Assembly (NCBI RefSeq): GCF_003382365.1
Contig: NZ_QTSU01000001.1
Span: 620,001-684,000, forward strand
Source: Lysobacter silvisoli
Lineage (GTDB): Bacteria > Pseudomonadota > Gammaproteobacteria > Xanthomonadales > Xanthomonadaceae
DNA length: 64,000 nucleotides
Reading direction: 5' to 3'
Of this stretch, positions 9,203 through 18,149 are shown piece after piece. The notes beneath the pieces are model-generated. The model had not been told where the DNA came from. It saw nothing but the letters and a program-made list of their open reading frames with translations, and searched no databases. A program made the translations under genes and the position numbers. Numbering within the stretch: position 1 is the first letter of the stretch; each line of letters begins with the position of its first letter.

Positions 9203-10630
9203 TCAGCCGCGCTGGCGCAGGCGGCTGTGGCGGATGCCGTACAGGAAATAGACCAGGAAGCCGACCGCGGTCCACACCACCATTAGGAACCAGTTGTGCG
9301 CGGTCATGGTCGACAGCAGCGCCAGGCAGCTGAAGATGCCGGCCAGGCAGACCACCCACGCGAACGGGATCTTGAACGGGCGCGGCAGGTCGGGCTGGGT
9401 GCGGCGCAGGATCAGCACGCCCGCGCAGACCGCGGCGAAGGCGATCAGGGTACCCATCGAGGTCAGCTCGCCCAGCACGTCCAGCGGGAACAACGCGGCC
9501 AGCACGGCGATGCCGATGCCGGTGATGACGGTGTTGATGTGCGGGGTGCGGTAGACCGGGTGGATCTTGGTGAACACCGGCGGCAGCAGGCCGTCGCGGC
9601 CCATGATCATGAAGATGCGCGGCTGGCCGATGATCATCACCAGCACCACCGACGACAAGCCGATCAGCGCGCCGATTTCCACCACCACGCGCAGCCAGCC
9701 CAGTTGCGGGTGCGCGGCCACGGCGGTCACCACCGGCTCGTCGGTGCCCAACTGGGTGTAGGGCACCAGGCCGGTCATGACCGCGGCCATGGCGATGTAG
9801 AGCACGGTGCAGATGGCCAGCGACAGCAGCATGCCGATGGGCAGGTCGCGCTGCGGCTTGTGCGATTCCTGCGCCGCCACCGACACCGCCTCGAAGCCGA
9901 TGTAGGCGAAGAACACCAGCGCCGCGCCGCGCAGCACGCCCTCGAAGCCGTACTTGCCCGGGCCTTCGTTGCTGGGAATGAAGGGCTGCCAGTTGGCCGG
10001 GTCCACGTACTTCCAGCCGGCGACGATCACCAGCACGATCAAGCCGGTCTTGAGCACGACCATGGCCATGTTCATGGCCGAGGACTTGCGGATGCCGACG
10101 TAGCACAGCCAGGTCAGCAGCAGCACGATCGCCGCCGCGGGCAGGTTGGCGATGGCGCCGGTGGGCCGCAGCTGCGCGTCCAGCGGCGCGCTGACCAGGG
10201 CCTGGGGCAGGTGGATGTCGAAATGATCGAGCAGGCTGAGGAAGTAGCCGGTCCAGCTGACCGCGACCGCGGACGCCGATACGCCGTATTCCAGGACCAG
10301 CATCCAGCCGATGAACCAGGCCGCCAGCTCGCCCAGGGTGGCGTAGGTGTAGGAATAGGCGCTGCCCGACACCGGCACCATGGCCGCGAATTCGGCGTAG
10401 GCCAGCGCGCAGAAGGTGCAGCAGATCGCGGCCAGCACGAACGAGAGCATGATCGCCGGGCCGGCGTGGTCGGCCGCGGCCTGGCCGGTGATGACGAAGA
10501 TGCCGCCGCCGATCACCGCGCCGATGCCCAGCGCGGTCAGGCCCCAGGGGCCCAGGGTGCGGTGCAGGCTCAGGCCTTCGGCGTCGGCGTGCGCGGCGTG
10601 CGGGTGTTTGGTCGCCCAGAGTTGTTTCAT
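9203..10630 (-). CDS. APC-family amino acid permease (cationic amino acid transporter type)
   Basis: A 475-residue inner-membrane transporter with about 12 to 14 hydrophobic segments. The first is preceded by [20 protein letters not shown], the unwound TM1 substrate-binding signature of the APC superfamily (GxGIG pattern). [22 protein letters not shown] and [11 protein letters not shown] are also family hallmarks. The substrate is probably an amino acid; the exact specificity cannot be read. It is paralogous to the next gene upstream (10760-12229) in the same orientation. Confidence 0.88.
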   Translation of the reverse strand: MKQLWATKHPHAAHADAEGLSLHRTLGPWGLTALGIGAVIGGGIFVITGQAAADHAGPAIMLSFVLAAICCTFCALAYAEFAAMVPVSGSAYSYTYATLGELAAWFIGWMLVLEYGVSASAVAVSWTGYFLSLLDHFDIHLPQALVSAPLDAQLRPTGAIANLPAAAIVLLLTWLCYVGIRKSSAMNMAMVVLKTGLIVLVIVAGWKYVDPANWQPFIPSNEGPGKYGFEGVLRGAALVFFAYIGFEAVSVAAQESHKPQRDLPIGMLLSLAICTVLYIAMAAVMTGLVPYTQLGTDEPVVTAVAAHPQLGWLRVVVEIGALIGLSSVVLVMIIGQPRIFMIMGRDGLLPPVFTKIHPVYRTPHINTVITGIGIAVLAALFPLDVLGELTSMGTLIAFAAVCAGVLILRRTQPDLPRPFKIPFAWVVCLAGIFSCLALLSTMTAHNWFLMVVWTAVGFLVYFLYGIRHSRLRQRG

Positions 10631-10711
10631 CGGTTCTTCCCGTCGCCGCGCATGGCGGCGGCTGCTAGCGACGGCCCGTCAGGGCCGGGTTTACTGGATG
10701 GAGAAACAAGC

Positions 10712-10738
10712 AAGGCCGACGGGAGCGCCGTCGGCCTT
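10712..10738 (-). terminator. Intrinsic terminator after the second permease gene
   Basis: A 9-bp perfect stem, AAGGCCGAC and GTCGGCCTT, with a 9-base loop. Read on the minus strand it is followed by GCTTGTTTCTCC. It separates the two permease genes, so each has its own transcript end. Confidence 0.7.
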
Positions 10739-10759
10739 GGGTGAGCGATGCGGTTGCGA

Positions 10760-12229
10760 TCAGCCCGCCTTGCGCAGCTTGCTGTTGCGGTAGCCGTAGA
10801 CGAAGTAGATCAGCAGGCCCAGCGCGGTCCAGGTGGTCATCACCTTCCAGTGCTCGGCGAACGGCTTGGAGAACAGGTACAGGCAGATCAGCGCGCCCAG
10901 CGGGCAGACGATGACCGCCATCGGCACGCGGAACGGACGCGGCAGGTCCGGGCGGGTGCTGCGCAGGATCAGCACGCCGATGCAGACGGTGGCGAAGGCG
11001 AGCAGGGTGCCCATCGAGACCATTTCGCCGAGCAGGCCGATCGGCAGGAAACCGGCCAGCACCGCGGCGAACACGCCGACGATGACGGTGCCGATGTACG
11101 GGGTCTGGAACTTGGGGTGGACCTTGGCGAAGAACTTCGGCAGCAGGCCGTCCTGCGACATGGTGTAGAAGATGCGCGGCTGGCCCATGAGCATGACCAG
11201 GATCACCGAGCTCAGGCCGGCGATGGCGCCGATTTCGACCACCATCTTCAGCCAGCTCAGGGCCGGGTAGGTTTCCAGCGCGGTGGCCACCGGCTTGGGC
11301 GTGCCCAGCTGGGTGTAGGGCAGCAGGCCGGTCAGCACGGCGGCGACGATGATGTAGATGATGGTGCAGATCACCAGCGAGCCGAGGATGCCGATGGGCA
11401 TGTCGCGCTGCGGGTTCTTGGCCTCGCCGGCGGCGGTGGAGACCGCGTCGAAGCCGATGTAGGCGAAGAACACCACCGAGGCGCCGCGGATCACGCCGTC
11501 GATGCCGTACTTGCCGGGGCCCTGGTTCTCGGGGATGAACGGGGTCCAGTTGTCCGGCTGCACGTACTTGGCGGCGAAGGCCACGAACATGGCGATCACC
11601 ACGATCTTGATCGCGACGATGATCGAGTTCACGAACGCCGACTGGGTGATGCCCACGTAGCACAGGCCGCTGATGGCGGCGATGATCGCCACCGCCGGCA
11701 GGTTGACCAGACCGCCGGTGTAGACGATGGCGCCGTCGACCACGTTGAGCGGTGCCGCGGCTAGCGATGCGGGTAGCGCTAATCCGAAGTGTTCGAGGAA
11801 GCTGTTGAGGTAGCCCGACCAGCCCACCGCGACGGTGGAGGCGGCGAACATGTATTCCAGCACCAGGTTCCAGCCGATGAACCAGGCGACGAACTCGCCC
11901 AGGGTGGCGTAGGAGTAGGAGTAGGCGCTGCCCGAGACCGGCAGCATGGCCGCGAATTCGGCGTAGCACAGGCCCGCCAGGGCGCAGGCCACGCCGGCGA
12001 TGATGAAGCTCAGGATCACCGCCGGACCGGCGTGATTGGCCGCGGCATGGCCGGAGAGCACGAAGATGCCGGCGCCGATGACCGCGCCGATGCCCAGCAT
12101 CACCAGTTGGGTCGATGTCAGCGATCGCTTGAGGGTCGCTTCGCCTTTCAGGCTGCCCTCGACCGGCTCGCCGGCGTCGACATGCGGCGCAGCTTGCACC
12201 GGCTTGGTGATGAATAGGCCCTTAGACAT
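10760..12229 (-). CDS. APC-family amino acid permease, paralogue of the neighbouring gene
   Basis: A 489-residue permease with the same architecture as 9203-10630: [19 protein letters not shown] in TM1, SGSAYSYSYATLGEFVAWFIGWNLVLEYM, and FFAYIGFDAVSTAAGEAKNPQRD. Start ATG 12229 (MSKGLFITKPVQ) gives a normal cytosolic N-terminus; GGGGA lies a few bases upstream. The two genes probably arose by tandem duplication. Amino acid uptake fits the branched-chain degradation genes in the window, but specificity is unproven. Confidence 0.88.
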   Translation of the reverse strand: MSKGLFITKPVQAAPHVDAGEPVEGSLKGEATLKRSLTSTQLVMLGIGAVIGAGIFVLSGHAAANHAGPAVILSFIIAGVACALAGLCYAEFAAMLPVSGSAYSYSYATLGEFVAWFIGWNLVLEYMFAASTVAVGWSGYLNSFLEHFGLALPASLAAAPLNVVDGAIVYTGGLVNLPAVAIIAAISGLCYVGITQSAFVNSIIVAIKIVVIAMFVAFAAKYVQPDNWTPFIPENQGPGKYGIDGVIRGASVVFFAYIGFDAVSTAAGEAKNPQRDMPIGILGSLVICTIIYIIVAAVLTGLLPYTQLGTPKPVATALETYPALSWLKMVVEIGAIAGLSSVILVMLMGQPRIFYTMSQDGLLPKFFAKVHPKFQTPYIGTVIVGVFAAVLAGFLPIGLLGEMVSMGTLLAFATVCIGVLILRSTRPDLPRPFRVPMAVIVCPLGALICLYLFSKPFAEHWKVMTTWTALGLLIYFVYGYRNSKLRKAG

Positions 12230-12401
12230 CTGTTTCCCCAAATGGTGGTAGGTCGGCCGGCCGTACAAACGGCTAGGCCAGCGTATGGCGCAATGGCGGG
12301 CCACCATAACCCAGGCGGGAAAGGAGCGGCAAGCGGGACAAAGTCATGGTGTTTGCAGCCATAATCCGCTCCGGAATCCACGCCGCAGTGCAGCATTTGG
12401 G

Positions 12402-12971
12402 ATGCTCGTGAGACATTCAGACCCCTACGTCGAACTTCGTTCCAGTCTCATCGACTATGCGCGGCGCTGGCCCGACGAGGCCGAACGCACCCAGCCCTTC
12501 CTGGACCTGCTGGACGACGCCGAAGACCCGTTCCGGCGCGAACGCCTGGCCGGCCACTACACCGGCGGCTGCTGGCTGGTGGACCGCGCCGGCGAGCGCG
12601 TGCTGCTGACCCACCACCGCAAGCTCGGCCGCTGGCTGCAGCTGGGCGGCCACGCCGACGGCGACCGCGATCTGGCGCGGGTGACGCTGCGCGAGGCGGA
12701 GGAGGAATCGGGGCTGGGCGATCTGAGCGTGGACCCGGTGCCGTTCGATCTGGACCGGCATTGGATCCCCGAGCGCGGCGAGGTGCCGGGGCATTGGCAT
12801 TACGACGTGCGCTATGTGGTGCGGGCGCTGGGCAGCGAGGACTACGTGGTCAGCGAGGAGTCGCTGGATTTGGCCTGGCGGCGGATCGACGAGTTGCTGA
12901 CCGATCCGGGCAGCGACGAGTCGATGCAGCGCATGGCGCGCAAGTGGCTGTCGCGCGAAAGCGCCGCCTAG
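12402..12971 (+). CDS. NUDIX hydrolase
   Basis: A 189-residue cytosolic protein divergent from the permease. The Nudix box is GHADGDRDLARVTLREAEEESGL. The REAEEESG core is intact, but the first Glu of the G-x5-E motif is Arg here, which may be a subfamily feature. The substrate, a nucleoside diphosphate derivative, is unknown. Start ATG 12402 (MLVRHSDPYVELR) fits best; an upstream ATG at 12285 would add a non-conserved tail. Confidence 0.82.
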   Translation: MLVRHSDPYVELRSSLIDYARRWPDEAERTQPFLDLLDDAEDPFRRERLAGHYTGGCWLVDRAGERVLLTHHRKLGRWLQLGGHADGDRDLARVTLREAEEESGLGDLSVDPVPFDLDRHWIPERGEVPGHWHYDVRYVVRALGSEDYVVSEESLDLAWRRIDELLTDPGSDESMQRMARKWLSRESAA

Positions 12972-12984
12972 ATGCGGCTGTGGG

Positions 12985-13065
12985 GTAGGAGCGGCGTAAC
13001 CGCGACTGACCGCTACGACGAACGCCGCGGTCGCGCCTGTAGGAGCTGCGCAAGCTGCGACCGCG
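12985..13065. repeat. Two GTAG-type REP hairpins
   Basis: Copies at 12985-13006 and 13039-13065. The first has lost two bases of the 3' arm (GGCGTAACCGCG), the second is the GCTGCGCAAGCTGC variant. Both lie in the gene-free gap 12972-13583. Confidence 0.8.
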
Positions 13066-13110
13066 AATCCGCAACTACGTCGCAAGCCTCGCCTCCTCTG
13101 CTTCCGCCTT

Positions 13111-13160
13111 TGCCTGTCTTCCCCCTTTTGGAAAAGGGGGATTGAGGGGGATTTGCTTTT
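13111..13160. repeat. Half copy of the AAAGCAAATCCCC terminal-repeat element
   Basis: Reads TGTCTTCCCCCTTTTGG, then its complementary arm, then ATTGAGGGGGATTTGCTTTT. This matches the left half of the complete element at 28891-28990 in inverted orientation. It directly precedes the large repeat at 13171. Confidence 0.7.
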
Positions 13161-13170
13161 GCCCTCAAGC

Positions 13171-13544
13171 AGCAGCAACAGCTTCCGTCCGCAAGCGGCC
13201 GGGTCACTTTCTTTTGATAAGCGTCAAAAGAAAGTAACCAAAGAAAAACGCTGTTCCAGAGCTCCCGTGCGAGAGCGATGCGTGCGCGGGGATTTTCCGA
13301 TCGGGCCTCCTGCCCGAGCGGAAAACGGCGCACGTCCTGTGCGCCGCCCCCCGCCTTCGCGGGGGCAGGCTCTTCGGGTCTTCTATTTGCGTGGCGAGTT
13401 CGGTGCTCGATCAAGAGCATTCGCGCTTTGCGCTCATCCCCTCACCCTAGCCCTCTCCCGCAAGCGGGAGAGGGGATGCATCCGACGCCGCTTGCTGCTT
13501 TAGCCCCTCTCCCGTTTACGGGAGAGGGGTTGGGGTGAGGGCAC
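13171..13544. repeat. Large multi-hairpin repeat, copy 2 (about 374 bp)
   Basis: Second copy of 6728-7084 in the same orientation. The first hairpin (ACTTTCTTTTGA with complement) and the two final CCTCTCCCG hairpins are kept. The central hairpin is TTTTCCG-AT-CGGGC closed by GCCCG-AG-CGGAAAA (13293-13325). It differs in sequence from copy 1 but is equally self-complementary, and the AT/AG internal bulge is kept. An extra hairpin CCCCGC-CTTC-GCGGGG follows at about 13347. No coding content. Confidence 0.8.
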
Positions 13545-13583
13545 GCGGGCCTGCAAGCTCGCGCCGAACCTGACCCGCTCCGC

Positions 13584-15662
13584 TCAAGCCCCGATCGCCG
13601 GATCGCTCACGCTCGGCCGCCCCGTCTCCATATGCCCGGCGCAGCGGCGCAGGTAGGTGCTGTCGTGGTCGGAGGTCAGGCTGAAGTCGTACCAGTGCGC
13701 GCTGGCCGCCAAGGTCCAGGTGTCGTCCACCGTCGCGCCGGCGGCCAGCGGGTAGCTGCGCGGCGCGGCGCTGCTGTAGTGGTTGGGGCGCAGGGTCACG
13801 CGGCAGGCGCCGGTGCCGGTGTTGCGCAGGCGCAGCAGCAGGCGTTCGTTGGCCACGTCGTATTCCACCCGCAGTTCCGGGTTGGCGCCGCCGGCCGCGG
13901 TGGCCTTGAGCAGGTCGCCCTTGAAGGCGCGCAGGTAGCCATTGGGGCCGTGCACGGCGAGGTCGTACTTGCCCTGGCTGTAGGTCTTGGCGCTCCAGTA
14001 GTCCGACAGTTCGGTGCCCGGGGTCAGGGTGTAGAACCAGGGGCCGTCGCTGCGGTTGGCGGCGTAGACGGTGTAACCCACGCCGGCGACGCCGGTGTTG
14101 GCGAAGTCCAGCCAGTAACGGCCGCTGGAGGCTTCGATGCGGCCGTGCGTATGCAGCTCGTACGGCAGCGCGCGCGCGGGACGCTGGCCCGATTCCTGGC
14201 GCGGCATCTGCGGCTGCTTGGGCGCAGTGGGCACCGGCAGCTTGCAGGTCTGGTCGGCGCGGGCCATGTGTCCGCTGGTGTCGGGCAGCGCCGGCCACAC
14301 CGGATCGGCGCCGGCGAAGTCCAGCGCGGTGCTGAGGTCGCCGGCCACGGCGCGGCGCCAGGCGCTGATGTTGGGTTCGGCCACGCCGAAGCGCGCTTCC
14401 AGGAAACGCAGCACCGAGGTGTGGTCGAACACCTGCGAGTTGACCCAGCCGCCCTTGCTCCAGGGCGAGACCACGAACATCGGCACGCGGATGCCCAGGC
14501 CCACCGGCACGCCGTTGTAGTTCTCGGTGGCGGTGTCCACCGTGCTCTTGCCCAGGCCGGAATTGATCGGCGGCAGCGGCGGCGGCAGGTGATCGAAGAA
14601 GCCGCCGTTCTCGTCGTAGTTGATGATGAATACGGTCTTGGACCACACCGCCGGGTTGGCCACCAGCGCGTCGAGCAGGCGCGAGGTCAGCGATTCGCCG
14701 TAGGCTGGCGGCGCGGCGGGGTGCTCGCTCATGATGTAGGACGGCACGATCCACGACACCGCCGGCAAGGTGCCCTCGCGCACGTCCTTGGCGAAGGCGG
14801 CGATCAGGTGTTCGCCGCGCGCGCTGCTGGCGTTGCCGGCGTTGGAGCCCTCGACCCAGGCGCGACCGCGCTTGTACAGCTCGGAATTGCGGTCCAAGTT
14901 GCGGAAGTTGGCGAAGTACGGCAGCGAGTTGTCGCCGTAGTTGTCGTATTCCTGGTACACGCGCCAGCCGATGCCGGCGTTCTGCAAACGCTCGGCGTAG
15001 GTGGTCCAACGGTGGCCGGCGAAAGTCGCCTTGTCCTTGGACATGTCCGCCGTCCAGTTGCCGTCGTCGGCGTTGTTCACCGCCTGGGCGCCGTAATCGC
15101 CCACGGTCATGCCGCTGGTGCCGGCGAACAGGTGCATGCGGTTGGGATTGGTGGGGCCGTGGTGCGAGCAGTAGTAGGCGTCGCAGACGGTGAACGCGTC
15201 GGCCAGGGCGTAGTAGTAGGGCAGGTCGGCGCGGGTGAAGTGGCCCATGCACATCGGGCCCTTGGTCGCGATCCAGGCGTTGTAGTCCTTCCAGCGCGTG
15301 TGCGAGCCCTTCCAGCTGTGATCGATGTCGGCCAGGCACTGCGCGGCGGTGCTATCGGTGCTCAGGCGGAACGGCAGCACGGTCTGGCCGTTGCTCTTGG
15401 GCTGGCGCCAGACCGTGGCGCCGCCGGGCAGCGAGATCGGGCGCGGATCGTCGAAACCGCGCACGCCGCGCAGCGCGCCCAGGTAGTGGTCGAAGGAGCG
15501 GTTCTCCTGCATCAGGATCACCACGTGCTGCACGTCCTGGATGGTGCCGGTGACGCGCGCGGCCGGCGTGGCCAGGGCGGCGCGGATGCCGGGCGGCAGC
15601 ATCGCCAGCGAGGCGGCGGCGCCGGCGAACTTGAGGAAATCGCGACGGGAATCGGAAACCAT
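13584..15662 (-). CDS. Phosphocholine-specific phospholipase C, Tat-exported
   Basis: A 692-residue secreted phospholipase of the non-haemolytic PlcN/PlcH acid phosphatase-like family. The twin-arginine signal is SDSRRDFLKFAGAAASLAML at residues 3-22. The catalytic domain begins VVILMQENRSFDHYLGALRG, which carries metal and nucleophile residues, and continues with SHHGPTNPNRMHLFAG and NYDENGGFFDHLPPP. Two C-terminal DUF756 beta domains span about 495-590 and 600-690. It cleaves phosphatidylcholine or sphingomyelin in the periplasm or medium. It stands alone between repeat-rich gaps. Confidence 0.92.
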   Translation of the reverse strand: MVSDSRRDFLKFAGAAASLAMLPPGIRAALATPAARVTGTIQDVQHVVILMQENRSFDHYLGALRGVRGFDDPRPISLPGGATVWRQPKSNGQTVLPFRLSTDSTAAQCLADIDHSWKGSHTRWKDYNAWIATKGPMCMGHFTRADLPYYYALADAFTVCDAYYCSHHGPTNPNRMHLFAGTSGMTVGDYGAQAVNNADDGNWTADMSKDKATFAGHRWTTYAERLQNAGIGWRVYQEYDNYGDNSLPYFANFRNLDRNSELYKRGRAWVEGSNAGNASSARGEHLIAAFAKDVREGTLPAVSWIVPSYIMSEHPAAPPAYGESLTSRLLDALVANPAVWSKTVFIINYDENGGFFDHLPPPLPPINSGLGKSTVDTATENYNGVPVGLGIRVPMFVVSPWSKGGWVNSQVFDHTSVLRFLEARFGVAEPNISAWRRAVAGDLSTALDFAGADPVWPALPDTSGHMARADQTCKLPVPTAPKQPQMPRQESGQRPARALPYELHTHGRIEASSGRYWLDFANTGVAGVGYTVYAANRSDGPWFYTLTPGTELSDYWSAKTYSQGKYDLAVHGPNGYLRAFKGDLLKATAAGGANPELRVEYDVANERLLLRLRNTGTGACRVTLRPNHYSSAAPRSYPLAAGATVDDTWTLAASAHWYDFSLTSDHDSTYLRRCAGHMETGRPSVSDPAIGA

Positions 15663-15791
15663 GGGCCTTCCTTAGCGGGGCGGTGAGGCGGGGGATCGCG
15701 CGATGCTGGGTCAGGATGGTTGCAGCGGTGTTGCAGGAGGTGCGATGCGCTTGGGTTTCGTCGATTTCGCCGCTCGCGTAAGCCTTGGCTC

Positions 15792-15869
15792 GTCATTCCC
15801 GCGAAAGCGGGAATCCAGTGTCTTTTGCGCGTGGTGATGAAGAGCGATTCCCGCTTTCGCGGGAATGAC
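15792..15869. repeat. Element with terminal inverted repeats (GTCATTCCCGCGAAAGCGGG)
   Basis: A 78-bp unit with 24-bp arms in opposite orientation (15792-15815 and 15846-15869), each arm itself a hairpin. Same architecture as the 108-bp elements at 24756-24863 and 25013-25120. The rest of the gap 15663-15953 holds no gene. Confidence 0.75.
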
Positions 15870-15953
15870 GGAAAGCTTTCGCTGCAATGACGGGAGACTT
15901 TTTTGCGGGAGCGACAACAAACGCTTGTGGCAACGACGGTAGAGAGAAATGTC

Positions 15954-16343
15954 TCAAGGACCGTAGTTGAACTCCAATGCCGATAGCGCCGCTGCGACCG
16001 CGGGCACGTTCTTGTAACGCTGACGCAATTCGCGCAAACGAAGGTCGTTTCCCTTGCAGCTTTCGTTTGCGCCTTCGACGATTTCCTGCGCGCGCTGCGC
16101 ATCGCCCTGCGGCGCTTCCTCGCCACGCCAGTGCTCGCATTCGTCGTAGCGGCTGAGGAAGGCGCGGACCTCGTGCGGTTGCTCGCACCAGTCGCGGCGC
16201 CATTCCGGCGCTTCGCACAGGGAACGCTCGCGCGGGCTGAGGTAGCCGTTGGAGCGCGGATCGTCGAGTTTTTCGGCGGCTTGCGCGGTCGCGCAGGCGG
16301 CGCACAACGACAGGATCAGAAGGGCGGCGAGGCTGCGGCGCAT
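15954..16343 (-). CDS. Small secreted or lipid-anchored hypothetical protein (129 aa)
   Basis: Starts at ATG 16343 with MRRSLAALLILSLCAACATAQA, an export signal with a possible lipobox (LCAAC). The mature part is charged and has five cysteines (SLCEA, DWCEQ, ECEHW, SCKG), compatible with periplasmic disulfides. Not recognised as a named family. The frame is open upstream into a broken acetyltransferase (16398-16523), so an apparent 203-residue fusion exists, but the signal peptide marks the real start. Confidence 0.65.
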   Translation of the reverse strand: MRRSLAALLILSLCAACATAQAAEKLDDPRSNGYLSPRERSLCEAPEWRRDWCEQPHEVRAFLSRYDECEHWRGEEAPQGDAQRAQEIVEGANESCKGNDLRLRELRQRYKNVPAVAAALSALEFNYGP

Positions 16344-16397
16344 GATGCGTCCTGGCGGGAGTGCGAGGTCGTACGGCAGCGTGCTGCGGGCCGCGGA

Positions 16398-16523
16398 CGC
16401 TGACAAGAGCGCATTCGGGAAGTAGGGCAGATGCTCTTCGGCGTAGAACTCGCGCAGGATCGGCAGCAGGCGCTGCAGGTCGGCGTCGCTGGCGGCGACG
16501 AAGCGGTAGTCGGTCTGACGCAT
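16398..16523 (-). pseudogene. Truncated N-terminus of a GNAT-type acetyltransferase
   Basis: From ATG 16523 the frame reads MRQTDYRFVAASDADL, then LLPILREFYAEEHLPY, which looks like the first strand and helix of a GNAT acetyltransferase. Homology ends after about 42 residues and no acetyl-CoA loop follows; the frame runs into the next gene. It is a remnant, probably from a deletion. Family assignment from this short piece is tentative. Confidence 0.4.
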
Positions 16524-16651
16524 CGCAAGATCGCCCGATGGATGGCCGGAGCCATACTCTCCCACCTATCGGCGGCGGCCACAAAGCAAAGCCCGGCCAC
16601 CGACTTCTTTCGATCCGATCGCGCAGCATTCGCGTGCGACGACCGCACGTT

Positions 16652-17359
16652 TCAGGTGTTTGGGTTGGACGGCTTCTTGATGCCCTGTCGCACAGTCTCT
16701 TCGAAGGTGCCGAAGCAGCAAACCCGGCCGTACTGGCCGAACGAAAACAGGGCGACGCTGTCCGGCTTCGGATCCAGGCCGATGGGCAGCGGATGCGGCA
16801 GCGCCTTTTTGAAAAGGTGGCTGCAGACCAGATAGTGGACCTGCCTGACGATGTAAGCGTCGTCGCTACCGGCGTCGCTGGCGGGCGCCGCTATCCGCGA
16901 AATCGTGAGCACGCCGTCGGTGGCGGTGAACTGCGCCACGAACACCAGGCTGCCGGTCCAGCTGCGGCAGAAGTACAGCCGGTCCCCGTACAGGTAGATG
17001 TCCCACTTCTCTTCCATGCACGAGGCCTTGAACAAGGCGCCTTCGGCGGTCTCGCCCGTGAACGGATAGGGCAACCGGCAGTCCACGCTGATCGCATCGG
17101 CGGGCAGTTGGCCCGCGTGCTCCTGCCCCAGGCTGCCGCGCTGTTGCAGGAAGGAATCGGCGACCTGCGGGTCGGCGGTGGTCGAGAGCATGGAGCGGGC
17201 GAAGGCCAGGCAGTCGTAGCCGTCCACCACGAAGGGATTTTTCGGATCGTCCTTGCTCAGCCAGCGCGCCGCGGGCGGCGTCTGCGTCGCTTGCGATACC
17301 GAAGCGGTGGCCTCCACCGTCGATTTGCCGCCGAACAGGCCTTGTAAGAACTTGATCAC
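16652..17359 (-). CDS. Hypothetical protein (235 aa)
   Basis: Begins MIKFLQGLFGGKSTVEATAS, an amphipathic start followed by a Ser/Thr/Ala linker, then a globular alpha/beta region with SFLQQRGSLGQE, WDIYLYGDRLYFCRSWTGSL and AYIVRQVHYLVCSHLF. No signal peptide and no motif that I can tie to a family. It lies 75 bases downstream of efpL on the same strand and could share its transcript. The paired aromatic strands suggest a beta-rich domain; function unknown. Confidence 0.7.
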   Translation of the reverse strand: MIKFLQGLFGGKSTVEATASVSQATQTPPAARWLSKDDPKNPFVVDGYDCLAFARSMLSTTADPQVADSFLQQRGSLGQEHAGQLPADAISVDCRLPYPFTGETAEGALFKASCMEEKWDIYLYGDRLYFCRSWTGSLVFVAQFTATDGVLTISRIAAPASDAGSDDAYIVRQVHYLVCSHLFKKALPHPLPIGLDPKPDSVALFSFGQYGRVCCFGTFEETVRQGIKKPSNPNT

Positions 17360-17399
17360 GCGATCCTTTGCAAGCTGGCAAGCGATTCACGGCGACTCA

Positions 17400-17427
17400 G
17401 TGCGGGCCCGGAAGGCCGGACCCGCAC
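17400..17427 (-). terminator. Hairpin after efpL
   Basis: Imperfect stem GTGCGGG-C-CCGG with CCGG-A-CCCGCAC, seven bases past the efpL stop on the minus strand. No U-tract, so it may only attenuate transcription into the next gene. Confidence 0.45.
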
Positions 17428-17434
17428 GTCGCAC

Positions 17435-18001
17435 TCAGTCCGCGCGACCCGCGAATTCGCCGGTAGCGGTGTTGACCAGCACGCGTTCGCCGGTGCCGAT
17501 GTACTCGGGCACCATGATCTCGATGCCGGTGGACAGCTTGGCCGGCTTGGGACGCTTGGTGGCGGTGCCGCCCTTGAGTTCCGGCGGGGTCTCGATCACT
17601 TCCAGGGCCACGCTGGCGGGCAGCTGCAGCGCCACCGGCTGGTCGTCGATGATCTGCACGTAGCAGCCCGACAGGTCGTCGACGATGTAGCCGGCGGCAT
17701 CGCCGACCACGTCCGCGTCCAGGGTGTAGGGGGTGTAGTCCTCGTCGTCCAGGAACACGAAGGCGTCGCCGTCCTTGTACGAGTAGGTGGCCTGGCGGCG
17801 GCTGAGTTCGACTTCCTTGAGCTCGTCGTCGCCGCCGACGCTGAGGTCGAACTTGATGCCGCCGGGCACCGAGTACATGGTGAAGCGGTACTTCACGTTG
17901 CCGCCGCGGCCCTGCGGCGAGCTGCGTTCGATGTCGCGCACCTGGTAGACGGTGTTGTTGTGCTCGACCACGTTGCCTTTCTTGACGTCGTAAGCCTTCA
18001 T
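17435..18001 (-). CDS. yeiP: EfpL/YeiP, elongation factor P-like protein
   Basis: EF-P paralogue that relieves ribosome stalling; YeiP was recently renamed EfpL in E. coli. It is assigned to YeiP rather than canonical EF-P by [40 protein letters not shown] and the C-terminal GRAD, all YeiP hallmarks. The tip of domain I reads [12 protein letters not shown] instead of the PGKGQAF loop whose Lys or Arg is modified in EF-P, so no standard modification is expected. Length 188 residues. The canonical efp gene is not in this window. Confidence 0.9.
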   Translation of the reverse strand: MKAYDVKKGNVVEHNNTVYQVRDIERSSPQGRGGNVKYRFTMYSVPGGIKFDLSVGGDDELKEVELSRRQATYSYKDGDAFVFLDDEDYTPYTLDADVVGDAAGYIVDDLSGCYVQIIDDQPVALQLPASVALEVIETPPELKGGTATKRPKPAKLSTGIEIMVPEYIGTGERVLVNTATGEFAGRAD

Positions 18002-18041
18002 TGCGTGTATTCCGATCGATGTTGTCGTTGCGTATCCGTGG

Positions 18042-18134
18042 GTAGGAGCTGCGCGAGCTGCGACCGGATGCCGCGCCGGGGGCGAAAGCTTCGGCGTAGC
18101 CGTGTGTCGCGGTCGCGGCTTGCGCCGCTCCTAT
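18042..18134. repeat. Facing pair of GTAG-type REP hairpins
   Basis: Forward copy at 18042-18065 (GCTGCGCGAGCTGC variant) and inverted copy at 18111-18134, in the gap between the SDR gene and efpL. Confidence 0.8.
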
Positions 18135-18149
18135 CCGCAGGAGTGAGAA

